Part shown: in pieces, positions 15,826 through 25,127 of the stretch
How the letters are laid out: every line of letters starts with the position of its first letter
How positions within the stretch are numbered: position 1 is the stretch's first letter
From: Trueperaceae bacterium
GTDB taxonomy: Bacteria > Deinococcota > Deinococci > Deinococcales > Trueperaceae
Direction of reading: 5' to 3'
Length of the DNA: 27,585 nucleotides
NCBI GenBank assembly: GCA_011390455.1
Contig: JAABSI010000036.1
Location: 1-27,585 of the forward strand
The notes under the pieces: model-generated
What the model saw: only the letters and a program-made list of their open reading frames with translations
What the model was told of the DNA's origin: nothing
Databases searched by the model: none
Made by a program: the position numbers and the translations under genes

Positions 15826-16719
15826 TCAGCGCGGCACCAGCACGCGCGCCCGCCGCAGCGCCGCCAGCGCCCATCGCTCGCGCGCGAGCGCATCCGGCTC
15901 GGGCGGCACCCGCAACAACACGTGGGCCACGCCCGCCTGCGCCAGCGCGGCGCGCGTCCGCCGCACGAAGGCCTGGACGGCGATGCGGTAGGCGCGCACC
16001 TCGGCCTCGTCGACCGCGCGGCGCTCGCCGGTCTCGACGTCGCGCACCTCGAAGCGGCCCACGGGGGGATCGATCTCGTCGTCGGCGACCACCTGCAGGA
16101 ACGCCGCGTCCAGGCCGCGGGCGCGCAGCGCGACGAGGGCACCGCGCCACGGCGCCGGGTCGAACAGGTCGGAGACGACCACGGCGAGCGCCGCACCGCG
16201 CACCCGCGGGAGCCCGAGCGCGAAGCGGCGGACCCCCTCGACCGGTCCGGGCGCCGCTTCGGCGCCCGTGGCGAGGGCCGCCGGTTCGGGCGCGGCCGCC
16301 TCGAGCAACCCCCAGGCGCGCGCCAGCCCGATCCGCCCCTGCGCCGCCGGGCTGCTCGCTCCGCCCGTCGTGTGCACGCGGGTGACGGCGTCGCGATGCC
16401 CCGCGTAGGTCACGATCTCGGCGATGGTGCGGGCGTGGGCGGCCTTGTCGCCCAGCCCCATGCTCGCGCTCACGTCGAGGACCACGTGGACGTCGATCGT
16501 CCGCTCGGCCTGGTAGAGCCGCGTGACGAGCCGCTTCGAGCGAGCGTACGCGCGCCAATCGACCGCGCGCAGCTCGTCGCCCGGCTGGTACGGCCGGAAG
16601 TCGTGGAACTCGACCGAGCTCCCCGCCTCGCGTGCGCTGCGTTCGCCGCTCGCGGCGCTCAGCTCGCGCGCGGCGAGGGCGTACCGGTCGAGCGCGCGGC
16701 GCGTGGCGGCGCTGATCAC
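15826..16719 (-). CDS. DUF58 domain protein (MoxR partner)
   Basis: A 297-aa cytoplasmic protein of the DUF58 family, which usually pairs with MoxR ATPases in chaperone-like or envelope-related systems. The hallmark block FHDFRPYQPGDELRAVDWRA, at ~38-57, is present, followed by RLVTRLYQAERT and a VWA-like strand with a MIDAS-type DVSASM at 82-87. A second VWA-type strand is AVVVSDLFDPAPW. No membrane anchor is seen. The start is a GTG at 16719, 18 nt after the MoxR stop, without a clear ribosome-binding site. The C-terminus ends WALAALRRARVLVPR, as in other short DUF58 proteins. The family is secure; the client is unknown. Confidence 0.9.
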   Translation of the reverse strand: MISAATRRALDRYALAARELSAASGERSAREAGSSVEFHDFRPYQPGDELRAVDWRAYARSKRLVTRLYQAERTIDVHVVLDVSASMGLGDKAAHARTIAEIVTYAGHRDAVTRVHTTGGASSPAAQGRIGLARAWGLLEAAAPEPAALATGAEAAPGPVEGVRRFALGLPRVRGAALAVVVSDLFDPAPWRGALVALRARGLDAAFLQVVADDEIDPPVGRFEVRDVETGERRAVDEAEVRAYRIAVQAFVRRTRAALAQAGVAHVLLRVPPEPDALARERWALAALRRARVLVPR

Positions 16720-16737
16720 GGCGCGGGCCCCGCGGCC

Positions 16738-17700
<963 letters not shown>

Positions 17701-17775
17701 CGGAGCTCCTCGGGTCCACGCGCGCGCGGAGCGCCTCGGCGACGCGTCGGCGACGCTCGAACCGTGGACGGGGCC

Positions 17776-17781
17776 AGCGTA
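17776..17781 (-). promoter_or_regulatory. Candidate -10 (TACGCT) for MoxR-DUF58, overlapping the divergent promoter
   Basis: TACGCT on the minus strand overlaps by 2 bp the TACACT of the divergent GNAT gene. It would give MoxR a leader of about 70 nt that ends in a GAGGAG ribosome-binding site. Confidence 0.35.
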
Positions 17782-17785
17782 CACT
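17780..17785 (+). promoter_or_regulatory. Candidate -10 (TACACT), leaderless type, for the GNAT gene
   Basis: TACACT ends 7 nt before the ATG at 17793. It shares two bases with the opposing TACGCT, so the two promoters can hardly be occupied at once. Confidence 0.5.
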
Positions 17786-17792
17786 GGGCTCC

Positions 17793-18389
17793 ATGAACGC
17801 CGCGTCGGCCGCATCGGCCGCCCCGCAGCCCGTGTTGGCGCAAGGGCGGGTGACGCTGCGCCCGCTCGCCGACGCCGGGCCGGCCGCTTGGCGCCGCATC
17901 CACGCCCACTTCCGCGACCCCGAGATCGCCTTCTTGAACGGCACGCCCCCGAGCCGCATGCCGATGTGGTTGCTGCGGCGGGTGCTGCGCAGCGACGCCC
18001 GCCGCCCCGACCGGCGCACGTACGGCATCTACGACGAACGCGGCGACTACGTGGGCACCATCGAGCTGTACGACCTGCGCGGCCACGAGGCGACGCTCGG
18101 CATCATCATCGGCGAGCGCAGCCATTGGGGGCGCGGCTACGGCCCCGAGGCGATCGAAGCGCTGCTCGACCACGCCTTCGCCGACCTCGGGTTGGAGCGG
18201 GTGCGCTTGCACACCTTCGCCGACAACCCCAGGGCGCAGGCCGCGTTCAAGAAGGTCGGGTTCGAGGAGCATCGGCGCGTCCCGGCGCGCCAAGGGCGCG
18301 TGGACGTGCAGATGGCGCTCGAACGCGCCGCCTGGGCGGCGCGCACGCGCGCGCCCGCGCCGCGCGACCCCCGAGGAGGTACGCCGTGA
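17793..18389 (+). CDS. GNAT-family N-acetyltransferase (RimJ/RimL-like)
   Basis: A 198-aa acetyltransferase that probably moves acetyl from acetyl-CoA to an amine on a protein or small molecule. After VTLRPLADAGPAAWRRIHAHF it shows YGIYDERGDYVGTIELYDL (~76-94), the strand-and-loop ATLGIIIGERSHWGRGYGPE with the pyrophosphate-binding RGYG motif at ~113-116, and FADNPRAQAAFKKVGFEEH near the end, all typical for the RimJ/RimL branch. The Arg- and Pro-rich tail (~185-198) is extra. Its stop overlaps the GTG start of the SDR gene (GTGA), so the two are coupled. The substrate is unknown. Confidence 0.9.
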   Translation: MNAASAASAAPQPVLAQGRVTLRPLADAGPAAWRRIHAHFRDPEIAFLNGTPPSRMPMWLLRRVLRSDARRPDRRTYGIYDERGDYVGTIELYDLRGHEATLGIIIGERSHWGRGYGPEAIEALLDHAFADLGLERVRLHTFADNPRAQAAFKKVGFEEHRRVPARQGRVDVQMALERAAWAARTRAPAPRDPRGGTP

Positions 18390-19110
18390 CCCGCTCGATC
18401 CCACCCGCCCGACCGCTCGACGGACGCCTGGCGATCGTCACCGGCGCCAGCCGCGGCATCGGCCGCGCGACGGTCCGCTCCCTCGCGGAGCTCGGCGCGC
18501 GCGTCGTCGCGGGCGCCCGCACCACGGACGAGCTCGCGGAGCTGGCCGCCGAGCACGCGCACGTGGACGCGCTGCCGCTCGACGTCGCCGACCCGGGCTC
18601 GGTGCACGCCTTCGCGGACGCCGTCCACCGCGACCACGGCCTCGTCGACGTCCTGGTCGCGAACGCCGGGATCGGGGTCTTCGGCCCCATCGAGACGACG
18701 ACGCAGGAGGACTGGGACCGCGTCTTCGACGTGAACGTGCGCGGGACCTTCTTGGTGGTGCAGGCCTTCCTCGCCGACCTGCGCGCCCGCAAGGGCCACG
18801 CGGTCCTCGTGACGAGCGACGTCAGCGCCCGCACCTTCGCCGGCGGCGCGCTCTACACCGCCTCGAAGCACGCGCAGCGCGCCTTCGGCCGGGCGCTCCA
18901 AATGGAGGTCGAGGCCGACGGCGTGCGCGTCACCGAGATCCGCCCCGGCGTCGTGGCGACGGCCTTCGCCGACGGCACCGAACGCCCCGCCGAGTACGGT
19001 GCGCTCGAGAGCGCCGACGTCGCCGAGGCGATCGCCTTCGCGGTCACCCGCCCGGCGCGGGTGCGCCTCGACGAGCTGCTGGTCCACCCGATGGGGCAGA
19101 AGACGGAGTA

Positions 19111-19114
<4 letters not shown>
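18386..19114 (+). CDS. Short-chain dehydrogenase/reductase (SDR)
   Basis: A classical SDR of 242 aa, an NAD(P)-dependent oxidoreductase. The cofactor motif TGASRGIG is at 19-26, LVANAGIG holds the NAG at 93-95, N117 is in place, and the catalytic Ser is in VTSDVSA (S144 or S147 region) with Y157 and K161 in YTASK. PGVV at ~190 follows as usual. The Arg after the second strand (GARTT) suggests NADPH preference. The GTG start at 18386 is preceded by GAGGAGG. The gene is coupled to the GNAT gene. Its TAG shares the palindrome CTAG with the stop of uvrC on the other strand. Substrate is unknown. Confidence 0.92.
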
Positions 19115-20955
<1,841 letters not shown>

Positions 20956-20961
20956 CCGCGC

Positions 20962-20967
20962 AGCCTA
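20962..20967 (-). promoter_or_regulatory. Candidate -10 (TAGGCT), leaderless type, for uvrC
   Basis: TAGGCT on the minus strand lies 6 nt before the GTG start at 20955. This supports a GTG start without a Shine-Dalgarno sequence. Confidence 0.5.
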
Positions 20968-21000
20968 CCGGGGCCGGCGCGGCAAGCGCGTCGGGCATGG

Positions 21001-21180
21001 TCGCAGCCTGCCGCAGGCGTAGGGGCGCTTAGCGCCCCACGCCGTCCGCGGCGCGGTCGCGAAGCGACCGCAACCTTCCGCAGGCTTCGGGGGCGAAGCC
21101 CCCACGCCGTCCGCGGCGCGGTCGCGAAGCGACCGCAACCTTCCGCAGGCTTCGGGGGCGAAGCCCCCAAGCCGTCCGCG
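21001..21180 (+). repeat. Tandem cluster of ~65-bp palindromic repeat elements
   Basis: Two nearly identical 65-bp units (21051-21115 and 21116-21180, one visible difference) follow a shorter, divergent unit (21001-21050). Each full unit has hairpin 1, GCGGTCGC-GAA-GCGACCGC (21053-21071 and 21118-21136), a CTTCCGCAGGC spacer, hairpin 2, GGGGGC-GAA-GCCCCC (21089-21103 and 21154-21168), and a GCCGTCCGCGG tail. The first unit has only hairpin 2 in the changed form GGGGCGC-TTA-GCGCCCC. The cluster lies between the stop of the ComZ-like gene and the uvrC promoter. No gene is seen in this 231-bp gap. Confidence 0.9.
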
Positions 21181-21186
21181 GAAGGC

Positions 21187-23136
21187 TTACTCGACCTGCT
21201 CCCGCTGCGAGTACGCGAACGTCAAGACCGACTTGACGCCGTCCTCCCCGATCGTCGGAAAGTAGGGCGGCGCGAGGCCGGCCGCGGTACGGCGGTCGTA
21301 GGTGAAGGCGCGGCTGTAGCCCGTGCTCATCGATCCCGTCCGGCTGTTGAAGGTGCCGAAGGCGCCGTAGTAGTACTCGATGACGCCGCCGATCAGGTTC
21401 ACGCTTCCGCGGGCGGCGCCGAAGTCGTAGTTCTCGACGCCGACGATCCCGCGCGAACTCATGAGCACGCCGTGGATGGTCACGTCGTCGGGCGCGTTGT
21501 CGGCGTTCGACCAGTTGTTGTGGCCGATGAGCACGTCGCCCTCCTGGCTGTAGACACCCAGGATGTTCTGCGCCCCAAGGTCGTCGCAGGTGGCCGGCGT
21601 GACCACCGAGCCCGTGCGGGTCGGCGCGCCGGAGCACGGCGGCTGCTCGTACGTCAGGTCGCCCGTGATGTAGATGTCGTCCTCGGCCGCGACCGTGATC
21701 TGGGCGAAGGACGCGAGCGCCGGCGAGGCCGTCTCGGGCCCCCAGCCGGCGCGGCCGGGGCCGGTGAAGCGCTCCACGTCGCCGGTGGTGTGGATGACGC
21801 CGTTGAACGTGGTGCCGGTGGCCTGCCAATCGTAGCTGTAGGCGGCCACGACGTTGCCGTTGCGGCGCGTCACGCGGCGCTGGTCGAGCGCGCCGTCGGC
21901 CGCGTAGCGGTAGGTGTCGCAGACCTCCACGTCCACGTTCGCGGTGCCCCACCGACCGCTGATGCGCACGCGATCGGCGTAGCACGCCTCGATCGTCTGG
22001 TGGGTCGCCGCGACGCTGCCGTCGGCGGGGACGGGATCGCCGGCGGCGTCGACGGCGGCGAGCACCAGCGAGTCCAGGTCGCGGTCGAAGGCGATGCCGC
22101 TCGCCTGCGCGGCGTTCTCCTGGTCTTGCGCGTTGCTCGGAAGCGGGACGAAGGTGGCGCTCCAGTCGACGCCGCCGGCGAGCTCGGGCGCGTGGGTCCC
22201 GAAGGCGTTGCTGTACGACGGGCTGGTGGGGGACGGCATCTGCGCCACCGACTCGAAGCCCTCGCCGTAGAACTCGGCGCCGTCGGTGCCGGCGCCCGAG
22301 CTGCACGAGGCCAGGCCCGGGTTGGCGCACCCGGCGCTCGTGACCGCACCGCCGAACCACGGGTTGCGGTAGAAGCGGAAGTACTGGTTGGTGTGGACCG
22401 GGCCGTCGAAGAGCGTGTTCTCGGTGAACCAGATCTCGCTGGCGTTCCCCGGGCCGGAGCGGTGGACGTTGGTGAAGAGCGCGTACTGGGCGAAGCTCGC
22501 GCGACCGACGGTGAACTGGTACTCGCCGGAGGTCACGACGTTGCGCCGGTAGGGCCCGACCGCGCCCTCGGCCACGATGACGAAGGGAAGCGCGAAGGTC
22601 TGGTCGTTGGCGCTGCCCGACCCGTCGCGCGGCAGCCCCGAGACGAAGCGCCCCGGCGGGAGCGTCACCCCGCCCGGCAGCGCGTCGCCGCACGAGGGGC
22701 CGGCCACGTGGATGCGCAACGACAACGCGCCGCCGCCGTCGAGCCCGGGCACGGTCGCGCCGCACAACAGGTCGTCGATCTCGTCTTGGAGCAGTGCCGC
22801 GACGGAGCCGACGTCGGTGGTCAGGGCCCGGACGACGCTGGCGGGCTCCGGTGCGTCGCCGGTGCCGATGCCGTACGACCAGCGCGCCGAGGTCGACGAC
22901 GTGGTCTGCACGATGGCGTCGAGCGCGTCGCGGACCGGACCCTGCAGGACCGCACCCCCGAGGTTGGCCGCGCCTCGGGCCAGCAGCAGCGTCTGGACGA
23001 TGCCCGAGTCGTCGCCGGAATGCTGGATCTCGCCGAGCGTGCGGGCGAACATGAGCGCGGCGATGCCGCCCACGACGACCAGGATGGCGAGCGCGGTCAG
23101 GAGGGCCACGCCGCGGCGCGAACGGTTCGGGATCAC
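21187..23136 (-). CDS. comZ: ComZ-like large minor pilin (DUF4900 family)
   Basis: A 649-aa exported protein with a type IV prepilin-like N-terminus: a basic leader ending RRG, then VALLTALAILVVVGGIAALMF. Position +5 after the predicted cut is Thr, not Glu, as in PilX/GspK-type subunits. The body is long and beta-rich with repeated short strands (DVLIGHNNWSNADNAPDDVT, then GVLMSSRGIVGVENYDFG), consistent with the beta-solenoid of Thermus ComZ. The C-terminal YYYGAFGTFNSRTGSMS and PPYFPTIGEDG are typical of DUF4900. About nine Cys suggest disulfides outside the cell. The GTG start overlaps the upstream stop (GTGA), making it the fourth gene of the operon. Likely role: pilus tip or DNA-uptake pilus, by family and gene order. 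Confidence 0.8.
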   Translation of the reverse strand: MIPNRSRRGVALLTALAILVVVGGIAALMFARTLGEIQHSGDDSGIVQTLLLARGAANLGGAVLQGPVRDALDAIVQTTSSTSARWSYGIGTGDAPEPASVVRALTTDVGSVAALLQDEIDDLLCGATVPGLDGGGALSLRIHVAGPSCGDALPGGVTLPPGRFVSGLPRDGSGSANDQTFALPFVIVAEGAVGPYRRNVVTSGEYQFTVGRASFAQYALFTNVHRSGPGNASEIWFTENTLFDGPVHTNQYFRFYRNPWFGGAVTSAGCANPGLASCSSGAGTDGAEFYGEGFESVAQMPSPTSPSYSNAFGTHAPELAGGVDWSATFVPLPSNAQDQENAAQASGIAFDRDLDSLVLAAVDAAGDPVPADGSVAATHQTIEACYADRVRISGRWGTANVDVEVCDTYRYAADGALDQRRVTRRNGNVVAAYSYDWQATGTTFNGVIHTTGDVERFTGPGRAGWGPETASPALASFAQITVAAEDDIYITGDLTYEQPPCSGAPTRTGSVVTPATCDDLGAQNILGVYSQEGDVLIGHNNWSNADNAPDDVTIHGVLMSSRGIVGVENYDFGAARGSVNLIGGVIEYYYGAFGTFNSRTGSMSTGYSRAFTYDRRTAAGLAPPYFPTIGEDGVKSVLTFAYSQREQVE

Positions 23137-24023
23137 GGGCAACTCACCACCGATCGAAGGTTCACGGTGCCGGCGTCCGGCATCCGCACGTGCGCGACGT
23201 AGCTGCGTTCCACCGTGCGGCCGCCGGCGCCCTCCTCGGCGGTCACGGTCAGCTGGATGCCCGACAGCACGTGCACGACGCCCCCGACGTCGGCGATCCG
23301 CAGCGGGCCGCCGCCGTCGTCGAAGGGGGTGGCGCGCACGACGGTGGTGCCGTCCTCGGCCTCGTAGGCGTAGGCGAACGCCACGTCCGACAGTCCGAAG
23401 GCCACCACTCGTTCGGCGCCCGCCCCGACCTGGCGCAGCAGCTCGCCCGCGTCGGCGTCGAAGCGGTACCCGACCGACGCCACCGAGAACAGCCGCACGG
23501 GCGGCACGTACGCGATCGTGTTGTTGCAGCCGGCGTGCACGACGTTCCACTGCTGCCGCGCCACGGGGCCGACGCCGGTGACGTTGGTGACGGTGAAGAC
23601 GATGGCGTCGCCGGTCTGGTTCACCATCATCGCCTCGGTGTCCTCGAGCCCCAGGGCGGCCGCGTTCGGGGCCACCGCGAAGATGTCGACGTTCGCCGAG
23701 TTGGGGAAGCTGTTGCCGCCGGACGGGAGCACCTCGTACCCCTGGCCACGATCCGCGAGGGTGAAGGAGAGCCCGGTGGCGCCGCTGGCGACCGGGGTGT
23801 CGGTCAAGCCACCGAAGACGGCCGAGCGCAGGTCCTGGGCGACGACCTGCGTGACGCGCCGCAGCTTCGCCTGGAGCGAGGTGCTCGTCTCGTTGAGCGC
23901 CTGCAGGCGCAGGGCCTGGACGATGCCGGACCCGGCGAGGGCGGCGACGACGGTGAAGATCGCGAGCGCGATCAGCACCTCGATCAGCGAGAAGCCGGCG
24001 GTTCGTTTCATCGTCCGCTCCAT
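23133..24023 (-). CDS. Minor pilin, PilW/GspJ-like
   Basis: A 296-aa prepilin-like protein. The leader MERTMKRTAG precedes FSLIEVLIALAIFTVVAAL, with Glu at +5 after the Gly cleavage site, so it is a substrate for prepilin peptidase. The globular part is large, as in PilW/GspJ and Thermus PilA3, with segments such as QVVAQDLRSAVFGG and ADAGELLRQVGAG, the latter like the FDADAGELLR-type strand common in this group. Start choice: ATG 24023 overlaps the upstream stop (TGATG); an ATG four codons later (24011) is also possible and leaves a 6-residue leader. Third gene in the operon, followed by the ComZ-like gene with a GTGA overlap. Confidence 0.87.
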   Translation of the reverse strand: MERTMKRTAGFSLIEVLIALAIFTVVAALAGSGIVQALRLQALNETSTSLQAKLRRVTQVVAQDLRSAVFGGLTDTPVASGATGLSFTLADRGQGYEVLPSGGNSFPNSANVDIFAVAPNAAALGLEDTEAMMVNQTGDAIVFTVTNVTGVGPVARQQWNVVHAGCNNTIAYVPPVRLFSVASVGYRFDADAGELLRQVGAGAERVVAFGLSDVAFAYAYEAEDGTTVVRATPFDDGGGPLRIADVGGVVHVLSGIQLTVTAEEGAGGRTVERSYVAHVRMPDAGTVNLRSVVSCP

Positions 24024-24487
24024 CAGTTGATCCCCGGCAGCAGCGGCGGGGTGCCACCCGCCGACGGCGGCGGGCCCAGGGTGGTGCCGGCGACGCAGGT
24101 CTCGCCCGTGGCGGCTTGCGTGCAGACGGTGATGCGGTACTGGACCGCGGAGGCCCCGGCGAAGGCCACGGTCGCGACCTGGACGACCTCGGCGCGGTAC
24201 GCCGCGGCGTCCGCCCCGCCGGCGCCCGGCAGTTCCGGGAAGGCGTCGTCGAACGCGCCGTAGGCCCACGCGATCGGCGTGCCCGCCGGCGCGAGGACCG
24301 CCGCGGAGCCTCCGGCGACCTGTCGGCCCAGGAACTCGAGGTACTGCGTCGTCTGCGTCCGGGTGCCGGCGCGGCTGGTCTGCTGCAGGCTGCCCACGAG
24401 GGCGGTCGAGAGCAGCGTGAAGGCCACCGCGATGATCGCCAGCGCGACCAGGACCTCGATGATCGTCAGGCCACGGCGCCCCGTCAT
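24023..24487 (-). CDS. Minor pilin, PilV/GspI-like
   Basis: A 154-aa prepilin-like protein. The short leader MTGRRG is followed by LTIIEVLVALAIIAVAFTLL, with Glu at +5. The C-terminal domain contains two Cys (TVCTQAATGETCVAG), which may form a disulfide as in many type IV pilins, and a Pro/Gly-rich tail (PPPSAGGTPPLLPGIN). Its start overlaps the upstream gene by 4 nt (ATGA) and its stop overlaps the PilW-like start. It corresponds in place to Thermus pilA2. Family is clear from the N-terminus; the exact role in the pilus tip is inferred. Confidence 0.87.
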   Translation of the reverse strand: MTGRRGLTIIEVLVALAIIAVAFTLLSTALVGSLQQTSRAGTRTQTTQYLEFLGRQVAGGSAAVLAPAGTPIAWAYGAFDDAFPELPGAGGADAAAYRAEVVQVATVAFAGASAVQYRITVCTQAATGETCVAGTTLGPPPSAGGTPPLLPGIN

Positions 24488-24945
24488 CGGACCCGCACCT
24501 CGCCGATGAGCGAGACCTCGAGCTCGTAGGTGTCGCCCGCAGCGGTGATCCGCACGGGGTCGGGGAGCGCGTCGAGCGAGGACTCGAGGACCGAGCCGGG
24601 TGGGGTGAAGACGAGGACCTGCCCGTCGTCGAGATCGACGGTGGCGCCGGGGTCGAGCTCGAAGGTGCGCAGGACCTCGCCGTCGGCGAGGCGCCGAACG
24701 ACCAGTACGTCTCCGTCCCGCACGAGCTCGGTGCGGAACCCGCGCGCGGCCGCCATCGTGGCGCCCTGCCACACCGCCTGCTGGAACGTGTGGACGACCG
24801 AGCGCTCCGCGCTCCGCTGGAGGATCCCGCGGCCCGCGATCGCCACCAACGTGAAGGCGATCGCGAGCACCGCGAGCACGACGAGCAGCTCGAGGAGGCT
24901 GAAGCCGCTTCGGGACGTTCTTCGGTTGTGGGGCACTAACGCCAT
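24484..24945 (-). CDS. Minor pilin, GspH/FimT-like
   Basis: A 153-aa prepilin-like protein and first gene of the pilin operon. The leader MALVPHNRRTSRSG is followed by FSLLELLVVLAVLAIAFTLV, with Glu at +5. The rest (QGATMAAARGFRTELVRDGD, then LVVRRLADGEVLRTFELD and VLVFTPPGS) follows the GspH/FimT pattern of a small beta domain. A GTG two codons upstream (24951) is an alternative start; I prefer the ATG, which has AGGTG shortly before it. Upstream are direct repeats spaced by 11 bp that may regulate the whole operon. It corresponds in place to Thermus pilA1. Confidence 0.85.
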   Translation of the reverse strand: MALVPHNRRTSRSGFSLLELLVVLAVLAIAFTLVAIAGRGILQRSAERSVVHTFQQAVWQGATMAAARGFRTELVRDGDVLVVRRLADGEVLRTFELDPGATVDLDDGQVLVFTPPGSVLESSLDALPDPVRITAAGDTYELEVSLIGEVRVR

Positions 24946-24959
24946 GGTCACCTACCCGC

Positions 24960-25008
24960 GGTTAGGTTAGGGACCCGCACCTTACGGGAACCTTACAGAA
25001 TCCTTACA
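24960..25008 (-). promoter_or_regulatory. Pilin operon promoter with three 11-bp-spaced direct repeats
   Basis: On the plus strand CCTTACG, CCTTACA and CCTTACA begin at 24980, 24991 and 25002, exactly 11 bp apart (7-bp boxes with 4-bp spacers). This is the geometry of sites for OmpR/PhoB-family regulators. Downstream toward the gene, TAACCT (minus strand, 24964-24969) is a possible -10, which places the nearest boxes over and upstream of the -35 zone, as for an activator. The GGTTAGGTTAGGG stretch at 24960-24972 is a second short direct repeat. Binding is inferred, not shown. Confidence 0.55.
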
Positions 25009-25061
25009 CGAGGGGGCGCGTCGCGTCGCGTCCGTCGCCACGACGCGTCGTCGACGCGGCG

Positions 25062-25127
25062 GGCGCGAAGCGACCGCAACGCCGCGCAGCCGTGGGGGCG
25101 AAGCCCCCCGGCGTCCGCGCGGCGCGC
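25062..25127 (+). repeat. Palindromic two-hairpin repeat element, diverged copy
   Basis: A single copy just after the stop of the E2 gene. Hairpin 2, GGGGGC-GAA-GCCCCC, is intact at 25094-25108; hairpin 1 is reduced to CGC-GAA-GCG (25064-25072) with GACCGCAAC after it, as in the 21-kb units. The tail GCGTCCGCG also matches. Upstream at 25009-25061 is CG-rich DNA with short palindromes such as CGACGCGTCG and no gene. Confidence 0.75.

Noticed and set aside
15798..16196. Longer kinase protein extending into the DUF58 gene
   Set aside because: The extension overlaps the DUF58 coding region in another frame and adds no kinase motif; the GTG at 15797 has a matching promoter box.
21001..21180. CRISPR array
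   Set aside because: The 65-bp units are directly adjacent with internal hairpins and no unique spacers of constant length; no cas gene is nearby.
21187..24057. Reading the ComZ-like gene as a 956-aa protein
   Set aside because: The upstream third overlaps the PilW-like gene in a different frame and translates to Arg-rich sequence. The prepilin signal begins at the GTG at 23136.
24960..24972. Telomere-like repeat (GGTTAGGTTAGGG)
   Set aside because: Only two units, internal to the chromosome and placed in a promoter; no hairpin telomere or linear-replicon genes are seen. Kept only as a minor direct repeat in the promoter entry.
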